A stretch of DNA of 64,000 nucleotides, taken from assembly GCA_033032865.1 (NCBI GenBank), contig JAWHQI010000049.1, positions 992,001 through 1,056,000 on the forward strand, written 5' to 3'. This document shows, one piece after another, positions 54,330 to 63,417 of this stretch. A program made the translations under genes and the position numbers. Numbering within the stretch: the first letter of the stretch is position 1; the number at the start of each line of letters is the position of its first letter. Under the pieces are notes generated by a model that saw only the letters and a list, made by a program, of their open reading frames with translations, did no database searches and was not told the DNA's origin. The DNA is from Dactylorhiza incarnata (Eukaryota; Streptophyta; Magnoliopsida; Asparagales; Orchidaceae).

Positions 54330-56283
54330 ATGGGTGGTGATGCGGAATCGGAGGGCCGGCGAAGGGTTGCGAAGGCCTTCGCCGAGCATGGCTTTTTTAA
54401 TTGTAACTTAACCGATGAGGAGTACTTTAGCGCAGTTGCTGATTACGTCACCCCCCCCCCCTTCGAGGCACGCCGCCCTAGCGAGGACGACGTGATCAAC
54501 GATCCGTTAGTGGACGAGTTGGCCATCCCCATCGCTCACTTCGCGGTTGGCTTGCGCCTTCCATTGTGGCCGGAGGTTCGCCAGGTAACCACAGTTCTCG
54601 CTTACTTCCCATTTATTTTGCCATTCGAGTCTCGCTTACCGCGTGGATTAATCCCGTTCTCGCTGCCCGTTAGGTGCTCAAGCATTACGGCGTGGTTCCC
54701 GGCCAGCTCACACCCAACGTCATGGCGGTGGTCACTGCTTTCGCTTGCTACCTCCGCGAGGAGCGAATCGAGTTCAGCCTCCCCGTCTTCAGAAAAGTAT
54801 TCTCCTTCCGCGCCTACAAGGATGGGACAACCTATTTCGTGGGTACAGGCCCGAAAGTGGTTGAGACCGTCAACAAGGCCCACTTCTGGGCCCAAAAGTT
54901 CATCATCGTCAGGGGGAACTTTGGCAACATTCCCTTCTCGCCGATCCAACATGGCGAGACCACATATCGGCCCACCGTCCTCGGCGGCCATGAAGCCCTC
55001 CTCCATCAGTTCCTCAATAAGAAGAACTTCGAGGTCGTCTACCTCCGCCGCAACCTGGACTCGTTGCTTCCGGTCCTCGCCGGAGAAGGTAAAGATCCCT
55101 GCCTAACATTTTGTCTCAATTCGCTAGCCTGTCATACTCATCCGCATCTGTTTATAGGCGAGCGAGATCTTCCCCTCCATCCCCCTTACGCGAGCAACCG
55201 TAAGTCCGATGCGACCATGTCTCTCGCTACCATGGGGGCGGAAGCCTGCCGAGGCGATGTTGCCCCCGCCGAGCCCTCCTCTCGCAAGAGACAGGGAGGT
55301 TCCGGCGGTCGTGGTGCCCCCGCAAAGTCTCCGCCAAAAAAGAGAAGCAAGAAAAGCGCGGCCTCGCTCGCTCCGTCAAAAAGCAAGGAGCCTCGCGAGG
55401 CTTCCTTCGACGAGTTTGACCTCACCGGTCTCTTGGCGGGCGAGGACGAAGAGCCTGGCCAGGAGGTGGTCAGGACCTCGGTCCCGCCCATCCCGGTGAA
55501 TCATTACAACTTCGGGCTCGGCCAGAGGCGTCGGGACGAGACTGGCGAGCCCCTCGTCACCTGGAAGCCGGAGACCAACAGGGTGGACATCTCTTCTATC
55601 CTCCCCTCCTGGGTGGAGAAGGAGACCGTCAGTGGCCACGCCTTCGACTTCTCGTTCGCACTCTATGGTCGCGAAGATGCGGGATCTTACAAGGATGAGA
55701 CCGCGAGGACCCTCGCTTATGAGAGCGCGAGGTCCCAACTGCGTTCTTCTGAGCTCGCCCATATGACGGGGAGGCGTTGCTTACAACTCGAGCTTCAGAA
55801 TGTGGAGCTCGCAAGGGCCTACCAGGGAATTCTTGCCGAGAATACGCAGCTGAAGGAGAAGTTGCTCACCGCGGAGGGTAGGGTGGTGAGTCATCTACAG
55901 TCCCCACTTCCTTTTTCCCCTAGCCCTTTCATCTCTATAACTGGACTTGCTCGCAGGATGTCGAGGTCGCCGGGAGGGCCAGCGCTCGCATCAAGGATTT
56001 GGAGAGCGAGGTGGCCGGGTTGAAGACCCTAAACAGCGACCTTACCCGCGCCGTTGTTCCCCCCTCGCCTCGCCGTTTGAAAGAAGACCGGCGAGCGCGA
56101 GACGAAGAAATCCGTGTGGGATCGATAGAGTCGGCTCGCTACATTTTCTCGGTGGCGAAGGCAATCGGCCTTTTGGCGGATGACGCGACCGACATGACTC
56201 TAGAAGACATCGTCCCGGAGCTCTTCCTCCCTCTTCCGCCAGTGAAGGATAGTGACGAAGAAGGATCCGCGGATGATTCCTGA
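54330..56283 (+). CDS. Antisense gene B, four exons, 574-aa gypsy-type transposon-domain protein
   Basis: I infer exons 54330-54584, 54674-55088, 55158-55885 and 55957-56283. Introns of 89, 69 and 71 nt are GT-AG (gtaacc, gtaaag, gtgagt; cgttag, ttatag, ctcgcag), phases 0, 1, 0, and the joined frame is 575 codons with stop. Residues about 60-220 (FAVGLRLPLWPEV, LKHYGVVPGQLTPN, FACYLREERIEFSLPVFRKV, NFGNIPFSPI) resemble the Pfam family called putative gypsy type transposon (PF04195, from memory). Then come a basic KKRSKK near residue 285, an acidic stretch near 310-325, and a coiled coil from about 420 to 496 (LQLELQNVELARAYQGI; LESEVAGLKTLNSDL). The basic cluster suggests nuclear location. 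Function unknown. A homologue without intron 1 is at 45900-46717. Confidence 0.78.
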
Positions 56284-56783
56284 ATCTCGCTGCTACATCC
56301 CCTTTTTTGTTTGTAATTTTTGATTGGCGAGGTCGCCACAAATTGTAACCGAACTATAAAGTGTTGAATGCAAATTTTGCTTTGCTCATCTTGCTCGCCT
56401 TTCCTGTCTTATTATTTTCATGCATTGAATGTCTCGCCCTTGTTTATCTCATCCTCAGTCTTCGCGGAGGTCATTCTCGCCATGATTGCTTTCGCTCCAC
56501 GCGTTATCGAATAGATAGATGTAGGGTACTTTGGCTACTCTGGCCTTTCGTTGGTTGCCTTAGGATTATTACCCGCTTAATCCCACGTATTTTCTCTAGG
56601 CTTCGCAAGGCATTTTTTCCCCTCGGCGAGGGCTCCCTCCTTACCTAGTGTCGGCGACCTTTTTGCCGAGGACCAGACGCATGATATGGATCCTCGCCAA
56701 TCACATAGTATTGTACGCGACCTTTTTTAGTCGAGCGAGCCGGCCCAACGAGCGAGAAGGAGTTGGCCATTGCAAAGACCTGT
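56284..56783. other. Spacer between gene B stop and the 97-bp array
   Basis: No supported gene. Just after the stop, ttttttgtttgtaatttttgat and aactataaagtgttgaatgc look like a plant 3' end and polyadenylation region for gene B. The rest is unremarkable and slightly pyrimidine-rich. Confidence 0.5.
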
Positions 56784-57656
56784 CCTTGCCAGCCTCTCCA
56801 GAGATCAACCAGAACCCCCCATCTAGGTGAGAGCCCGGGAGCGGAATCGATCTGGGGCAATCCAGCACCAATATTTCCAACCTTGCCAGCCTCTCCAGAG
56901 ATCAACCAGAACCCCCCGTCTAGGTGAGAGCCCGGGAGAGGAATCGATCTGGGGCAATCCAGCATCAATATTTCCAACCTTGCCAGCCTCTCCAGAGATC
57001 AACCAGAACCCCCCGTCTAAGTGAGAGCCCAGGAGCGGAATCGATCTGGGGCAATCCAGCACCAATATTTCCAACCTTGCCAGCCTCTCCAGAGATCAAC
57101 CAGAACCCCCCGTCTAGGTGAGAGCCCGGGAGCGGAATCGATCTGGGGCAATCCAGCATCAATATTTCCAACCTTGCCAGCCTCTCCAGAGATCAACCAG
57201 AACCCCCCGTCTAGGTGAGAGCCCGGGAGCGGAATCGATCTGGGGCAATCCAGCATCAATATTTCCAACCTTGCCAGCCTCTCCAGAGATCAACCAGAAC
57301 CCCCCGTCTAGGTGAGAGCCCGGGAGCGGAATCGATCTGGGGCAATCCAGCATCAATATTTCCAACCTTGCCAGCCTCTCCAGAGATCAACCAGAACCCC
57401 CCGTCTAGGTGAGAGCCCGGGAGCGAAATCGATCTGGGGCAATCCAGCATCAATATTTCCAACCTTGCCAGCCTCTCCAGAGATCAACCAGAACCCCCCG
57501 TCTAGGTGAGAGCCCGGGAGCGGAATCGATCTGGGGCAATCCAGCACCAATATTTCCAACCTTGCCAGCCTCTCCAGAGATCAACCAGAACCCCCCGTCT
57601 AGGTGAGAGCCCGGGAGCGGAATCGATCTGGGGCAATCCAGCATCAATATTTCCAA
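56784..57656. repeat. Nine tandem copies of a 97-bp repeat in the Tat 3' region
   Basis: ccttgccagcctctccagag recurs at 56784, 56881, 56978, 57075, 57172, 57269, 57366, 57463 and 57560, exactly 97 bp apart. Differences are a handful of substitutions (for example agcaccaat / agcatcaat). The short overlapping frames on both strands are by-products of the repeat. Arrays at this place, between pol and the 3' LTR, are known from other Tat/Ogre elements as satellite sources. Confidence 0.95.
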
Positions 57657-57727
57657 CCTTAGTACCGCAGCAGTTGAAAGCATAACGAATGAGAGTGAGA
57701 TGTTGATTGGATAACAAAATAAAGTTT

Positions 57728-58860
57728 TCAAGGGTAGAATCGTTTCAAATCATCCCCGCTCCGAGCCCGGTCAAGGGGCATCCCTTCCACATCCTGGAGG
57801 TGGTACCCCCCCGACTTGAGCACCTCGCTTACAATATACGGGCCTTCCCAGTTGGGGTTAAGCTTACCCACTGTGGCCCCCCTGCCGGCCGCATCGACCT
57901 TTTTCAGGACCAGGTCCCCTTTCTGGAAGTGTTTGATCCGGATATGTTTGTCAAAATATCGAGCCATCCGCCTCTTGACCTCTTCCTGCCTGATGGTGGC
58001 CAGGTCCCGGAGTTCTTCCACCAGGTCCAAGGATAGCCTCTGCTCGGCATTGTTACCTTCTAGCCACCCTTCATCCCCCTCGCATGCAGCGGTCACCCGG
58101 GGGGTCTTTACCTCGAACTCTATGGGGAGAACGGCCTCGGACCCGTGGGAGAGCTTGAATGGAGTCTCCCCGGTGGCGGTGTTCGGAGTAGTCCTCATGG
58201 CCTAGAGGACGGAGGGTAGTTGTTCCACCCAACTTCCTCGTAGGTTTTCCACTTTCTTTTTTAGCAGGTTGACGATTATCTTGTTTGCCGCCTCCACTTG
58301 CCCATTGCTCCTCGGGTGGTGGACTGAGGCAAACCTGAGGTCAATGCCGAGCTGAGTGCAAAAGCCGACAAACTCTTCACTCGCAAACTGTGGCCCATTG
58401 TCCGTTACTATAGCTAGAGGGAGTCCATGTCTGCAGATTATTTCCCCCCACACAAAATTCCTTACAACCTGAGAGGTTACCTTGGCTAGTGCCTTCACCT
58501 CTACCCACTTGGAGAAGTAGTCGATCATGACCAGCAGGAATTTCCTCTGGCCGCTGGCTTGGGGAAAGGGGCCGACCAGGTCCAACCCCCATATGGCGAA
58601 GGGCCAGGGGGCCGTGATGGTCCGGAGCCGTTGAGCGGGGAGGAGTTGGAGCGGAGCATAGAGTTGGCACTTCTGACACTTTCTTGTGAACTCTGCTGCA
58701 TCCTTGCTGAGAGTGGGCCAGAAGTAGCCTTGTCTCAACACCCTCCCTTCCAGGGTCCGACTCCCGGAGTGACTGCCGCACTCCCCGGAGTGGATTTCTT
58801 CCAGCACCCTCGGGACCTCTTTCTCGGAGACACAACGAGCCAGGAGTCCTGAGAGAGTCT
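57728..58860 (-). pseudogene. Tat-lineage integrase
   Basis: Zinc site HSGECGSHSGSRTLEG ... CQKCQLYAP, core with GLDLVGPFPQ, VTDNGPQFAS and SNGQVEAANKI (D, D, E present), then the C-terminal domain FQKGDLVLKKV and LNPNWEGPYIVSEVL, ending LKRFYP at 57728. TAG at 58204-58202 replaces the Trp of the usual LWAMRTTP, a G-to-A change on the coding strand. A frameshift near 58860-58870 separates it from the RNase H upstream. Otherwise intact. Confidence 0.9.
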
Positions 58861-59590
58861 TTCTATATAGCCCCCTGCATGCAAAGAGTAATAGGCGGAC
58901 TTATACCTGAAGCGCCTCTTGTCCACATCCTCTCCAGGGAACTGTCCGGAGGATAGGAAGGTGATGAAGGGATCCATCCACGAGGTCTGCTGATCCACTT
59001 CCATCGACTCTCCCTCCTCGATGGAGGGCCGGAAGAGTTCCGAAGTCGTTCCCCCTGCTCGAGGACCGAACTTGGCTAGGAGGTCCGCCTGGGTGCTCTC
59101 CTCCCTCGGCACATGTTTGATTGAGAAGGTGCGGAACTGCCCGATGACTCCCTTAACCTTCTCCAGGTATAGTAGGAGGGTTGGGTCCTTTGCTTCAAAC
59201 TCTCCTTTGATCTGGCATGCCACCACCATGGAGTCTGTGGAGACCTCCACGTCCTGCACACCCAGTTCCCGGGCCAGCCGAAGGCCTGCTATTACTGCTT
59301 CGTACTCCGCCTGGTTGTTGGTGATCGGGAAACGAATGTTTAAGGCTTGCTCAATCCGAGTCCCCTGAGGACTCACCAGGACTATTCCCCCCCCCCCCCC
59401 CCCCCCCCGAAGGAGTGTTTTCCCGACGCTCCGTCCACCAACATCTTCCATGCTTCCGGGGGAGGTGGCTCGTGCTCCCCCACTTCGGCCGCGTAGTCGG
59501 CCATGAAATCTGCCACTGCTTGAGCCCTGATGGATGTCCTGGGTACGAAGGTGATGTTGAATTCGCTTAACTCCACGGACCACTTCGCCA
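58861..59590 (-). pseudogene. Tat-lineage second RNase H (archaeal type)
   Basis: WKMLVDGASG (59450) enters the domain, then a 22-base G run on the coding strand interrupts it, and GIVLVSPQGTRIEQAL resumes in another frame. NNQAEYEAVIAGLRLARELG, VEVSTDSMVVACQIKGEF and REESTQADLLAKF carry the catalytic region. A second RNase H following the retroviral-type one is characteristic of Tat elements. Confidence 0.88.
59387..59408. repeat. 22-base C homopolymer in the second RNase H
   Basis: Twenty-two consecutive C on the plus strand, inside a region that normally encodes a short Gly-rich turn. Its length disrupts the frame unless the true length differs. Homopolymers of this size are also prone to assembly error. 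Confidence 0.85.
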
Positions 59591-60818
59591 ACCTCCCTGA
59601 GTGCTCCACCCCTTCCATGATTTTGCGGAGCGGATGGTCCGTCACTACTTTGATTGAGTGGGCTTGAAAGTAAGGCCGGAGCCTACGGGCCGACACCACC
59701 AATGCGAAGGCTAACTTTTCTAGGATTGGGTATCGGAGTTCCGCCTTCTTCAGCACTCGGCTAACATAGTAGATTGGGAACTGTTTCTTCCCCTCCTCCC
59801 GGATTAGCACGGAACTTACTGCCTCGGATCCTACCCCTAGGTATAGAGATAGGTCCTCTCCTGGTCTCGGTCCCTGGAGCAGAGGGGTTTGAGTGAGCTG
59901 TTCTTTCAGGGCTTGGAAGGCCCTCTCGCATTCCGGGGTCCATTCGAACTTCTTGTTTCCCCGCAGTACTTTGAAAAAAGGTGCACATTTTTCTCCCGCC
60001 TTGGAGAGGAATCTACTGAGCCCAGCCAATTTCCCTGTGAGGCTCTGGACCTCCTTTGGGCTCCTCGGCGACTCTAATTCCATCACCGCTTTAACTTTGT
60101 CCGGGTTGGGCTCCACTCCCGTGGGGGTGAGCAAATGGCCCAAGAACTTCCCTCGGCTTGCCCCGAAGACACACTTCAAGGGATTGAGCTTCATCTTGTA
60201 CCGCCGCAGGGTCCCAAATGTCTCTTCGAGGTCTCGGAGGTGGGTCCCGAGGTCTCGGCTCTTAACCATGAGGTCATCGACATAGACCTCTAAATTTCTT
60301 CCTTTCTGTTCGCGGAAGACCCTATCCATCATCCTTTGGTATGTTGCCCCTGCGTTCTTGAGCCCGAAGGGCATCATTTTATAGCAATAACATCCATCCC
60401 CCGTGATGAAGGAAACGTCCTTAACGTCCGGGGGATGCATGCGGATTTGATGGTAACCTGAAAAAGCATCTAAGAAGGACATTACAGTAAAACCGACGGC
60501 TGAGTCAACCAGCGCGTCGATTCTGGGCAAGGGGTAGCAATCTTTCGGGCATGCTTTATTAAGAAGTGAAAAATCGATACACATACGCCACTTACCTCCA
60601 CCCTTCTTCACCATAACGACATTGGAGACCCAGCCTGGATACTGGATCTCCGATACAAATCCGGCCTGCAGGAGTTTGCCCACCTCCTCGCGGATGGGCC
60701 CTTCTAGCTTGTCTGCGACGGCCCTCCTCTTCTGGCGGATGGGGCGGGCACCGGGGTCGAGGTTGAGGCGATGGCACGCCACATCCGCGTCGATCCCGGG
60801 CATTTCTGCGGCGCTCTA
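59412..60818 (-). pseudogene. Tat-lineage reverse transcriptase and first RNase H
   Basis: After the stop at 60816-60818 the frame is open for over 470 codons: MPGIDADVACHRLNLDPGAR, WRMCIDFSLLNKACPKDCYP in part, FLDAFSGYHQI (motif A), MPFGLKNAGATYQRMM, LEVYVDDLMVKS (motif C), then LTGKLAGLSRFLSKAGEKCA and RNase H (LSLYLGVGSEAVSSVLI, YYVSRVLKKAELRYP, VVTDHPL). All RT catalytic aspartates are present. RNase H shows Gly where the first catalytic Asp is usual (LYLGVG), a feature known for the first RNase H of Tat elements. The TAG upstream replaces Trp in the common DVFAWS. Confidence 0.92.
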
Positions 60819-62183
60819 AGCGAAGACGTCCACGTTCTGCTGCACGCAAGCCAGAATCTCCGCTTGATCTCCTGGGCTGAGTCCTCCGCTGACCCGGACT
60901 TTTTCCACCACCCCCAGCCGGGTGATGACCTCGAGCTCCACGACCTCGTCCATGGCCTCCAACCGGGACTGCTCCCCCCCAGCCTTTTCTTCCTCGGCAC
61001 AAGCGGGAGCCGGTATCTCTTCCTCGACTCCCTCTCCTAACACCATCAGCTCTTCCGCCCTTTCCTCCTGGGCCTTCTCCTCTTCTTCCTTTCTCTCCGC
61101 CCGGGGTATCTCAGCCACCCCTTCCTGGGCATGAACTTCACCTCCCTTCTTCTCTTCAGCCACCCCCAGACCTCCGGCTTCGGTTACCTCCTCCATCACC
61201 TTATCCCACTCCTCGGCTTCTCCCATCCAGGAGATGGTGTTGACGGCCGTCACGTAGCACTGTCTTGCTACCTTGGGATCCCCCCTGACCCGCACCTGAA
61301 CCCCTCCGTCGTTGAACTTGAGGCACTGATGAAAAGTGGAGGGGACGCAACGGAACGCGCTGATGAGTGGCCGTCCGAAGATGGCGCTGTAACTGCTCGG
61401 GGCGTCCACTATGACAAAGCGACAGTTCCGAGACTGCCCACCCAGGGTCACATGGAGCCCTACCCCTCCTTCTACTTCCTTCCTCTCTCCCGAAAATCCG
61501 AACAGAGGGCCATCCGAGGCCAACACCCTTCTGGGCTCCACCTCCATCTTGTCGAATGCCTTCTTGAAGATGACATTGACCGAACTCCCATTGTCCACTA
61601 GGATTCGGGAGACGGTGAAGTTCTCGATCGCCGTCTGGATGACCAGCGCGTCGCAGAACGGGTCTTCGTAGCTCGGCATGTCCTTTTGGGTGAAAATAAT
61701 TTTTTCGGTCGGGGGTGGAGCGGTGGATGTTGACGCTACGCTCCGGCGGTAGATGGTATGGAGACTAGCCTTGCGGGTCGCCTCCACCCCTACCCCCCCC
61801 CCCCCATGGATCACTCTGATCCCTCCTCTATTCCCCAGATCTGCTCTATCCTCACATCTTTCCTCCTCCTCCTCCCGAGGTTCCACCTCCACGATCCTTA
61901 ATGGCTGCTGCGGTGGTGGCGCGGGTGCTCGGCCCCTCTTCACCTCCAGGAACTCCGGACAGGTGTCCGTGGAGTGGCCTTCCACATCGTGGAAGATGCA
62001 ATAGGGCACCGCCGCTTCCCTTGCCCCGGTCTCTGCTATCCTGTTCCTTCTTCTCCTAGCGGCCGCCGCCTCCGCTTCTCCTCCTCTTCCCCTTCCTCTT
62101 CCCCGGCCAATTGCCATGGCCTGTTGAGGTGGGGGAGGCAACTGCATCGGGCCTTGCCTCCACCCCAACTGGGGGGTCTCCAT
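60819..62183 (-). pseudogene. Tat-lineage gag end and protease
   Basis: Continuous from about 62183 to TAG at 60818-60816. Starts in the RG-rich nucleocapsid with a CIFHDVEGHSTDTC zinc-like motif, then protease: SRILVDNGSSVNVIFKKAF, with D-N-G where D-G-G or D-S-G is usual, and YSAIFGRPLISAFRCVPSTF. A very Glu-rich spacer (EEKKGGEVHAQEG, ERKEEEEKAQEERAEE) leads to QAEILACVQQNVDVFA and the stop. A C run at about 61794-61806 encodes part of a Gly tract. Confidence 0.88.
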
Positions 62184-63361
62184 TGTCCCTCGAAACGGTT
62201 ACCCCTTCCTGGGCCATAACCCCTTCCTTGCCCCTGCACTCCTCCACCCTGCGGCCTCCATCCCCCCTCCGGGGCCCGGGGCTCTTCTCTTCTTCTGACC
62301 TCTTGCTGCCTCACCTCCGGCTCACTGAGCTTGGCCAGCCTCTTGGTGAGCTCTGGGTTGGCTTCTTCGCTTGCTACTTCCTCCGCCACCCTCTCCATCA
62401 GCTCCTCATAGGAGACGGGGGCCTTCCTTTTCAATGCCATCTTGAAGAAACTTTCCTTCAACCCGACCGTGAAGGCGAGTTGAAGTGCAAACCCGGGCAC
62501 CTCCTGAGTGAGCTGCACTTCCTCCTGGAATCGATCCGCGTACTGAGCCAACGTCTCCCTGGACTCCTGCTTCACCGCAAAGAGGGAATCAGCGTCCTTC
62601 TTCCTCCTCTTTGAAGTTGAAAATCTCAAAAAGAAACTTCGGCGCAGGTCCTCGAACGCGTAGATGGAGCCTGCCGGAAGTGAATGAAACCAGTCCCTGG
62701 CCTTCTCCTTGAGAGTGACGGCGAAGAGCCGACACTTGAAGGCATCGGACATCGGCCTGATGGAGACCGAGTCCTCGAAAGACTGCAGATGCTGAACTGG
62801 GTCATCTCTGCCATTGTAGTACACTCTATCCCATTCTCCGAATCCCGCTGGAACGGGTGCAGACAACACTAATTCGCAGAAGGGGCTTCCCCCTCCTACC
62901 ATCTTCTCTCGCTCGGCTCGCGGACCCAGCTCGCTTGCCAAGCTGGGGATCGCACTCGCGAGGGCGACGCTCGCCTGAACCACCCCGACTGTCGTCGCAT
63001 CTTCCTGGCGCGCGCTCGCCTGTGTCGCGCTCGCTGGGGCAGAGCTCGTCGGCACCGAATTCGCCGGCGCGGAGCTCGCTAACACCGGGCTCGCCGGACT
63101 GGCGAACAGCACTCGCCCTTCCCTGTCATGTCCTGGTTCAATGGCAACTTCTTTTCCAGCCCTTCCTCCTGGTGCCCTCTCGCCGACTGCTGTTGGGGGA
63201 GTGGTCGCCTGAGGTGCCGGGGTCGCGAACTCACTTCGCAGAGCCGTGACCGTAAACCCCAAGGTGTCGAGCACCTCCTTCCTGAAATCCGCGAACATCT
63301 TAGCCATTGCTTCCTGAGGGGTCTCGCCGAACTCCTCGCCCTGCTCTTCATCCCCAGCCAT
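62036..63361 (-). CDS. Tat-lineage gag
   Basis: ATG at 63361 (MAGDEEQGEEFGETPQEAMA), 56 nt inside the 5' LTR. The N-terminal 150 residues are Ala/Ser/Pro-rich (VLASSAPANSVPTSS). Capsid core: FGEWDRVYYNGRDDPVQHLQ, FAVTLKEKARDWFHSLPAGS, SLFAVKQESRETLAQYADRF, FTVGLKESFFKMAL. A basic, RGG-like end follows (QGQGRGYGPGRGNRFEGQW). The frame closes at 62036, while the nucleocapsid and protease continue in another frame from about 62183. Either a frameshift mutation or a gag-pol frame change lies near 62150-62180. Confidence 0.88.
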   Translation of the reverse strand: MAGDEEQGEEFGETPQEAMAKMFADFRKEVLDTLGFTVTALRSEFATPAPQATTPPTAVGERAPGGRAGKEVAIEPGHDREGRVLFASPASPVLASSAPANSVPTSSAPASATQASARQEDATTVGVVQASVALASAIPSLASELGPRAEREKMVGGGSPFCELVLSAPVPAGFGEWDRVYYNGRDDPVQHLQSFEDSVSIRPMSDAFKCRLFAVTLKEKARDWFHSLPAGSIYAFEDLRRSFFLRFSTSKRRKKDADSLFAVKQESRETLAQYADRFQEEVQLTQEVPGFALQLAFTVGLKESFFKMALKRKAPVSYEELMERVAEEVASEEANPELTKRLAKLSEPEVRQQEVRRREEPRAPEGGWRPQGGGVQGQGRGYGPGRGNRFEGQWRPPSWGGGKARCSCLPHLNRPWQLAGEEEGEEEEKRRRRPLGEEGTG

Positions 63362-63400
63362 AACTCTTCCTTGGGACTATCTTGAACCAGCCGCGCTCCA

Positions 63401-63417
63401 CGCTCACCGCACCAAAA
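63401..63417 (-). other. Primer-binding region of the Tat-lineage element
   Basis: On the minus strand ttttggtgcggtgagcg directly follows the LTR end TTTCAACA. A TTTGGTGC-type site differs from the tRNA-Met sites of the other elements. I cannot name the tRNA with certainty. Confidence 0.6.

Noticed and set aside
56784..57656. Possible CRISPR-like array
   Set aside because: There are no distinct spacers; the whole 97-bp unit repeats, and the context is a plant retrotransposon.
56827..57731. Row of overlapping 65-68 codon frames on both strands
   Set aside because: They are the same 97-bp unit read repeatedly; a repeat of period 97 (not a multiple of 3) shifts frame each unit, and no start context or domain is present.
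61131..61601. Plus-strand frame of 156 codons opposite Tat gag-protease
   Set aside because: Mirror of a GC-rich coding strand with low-complexity composition; no splice, promoter or homology signal, unlike genes A and B.
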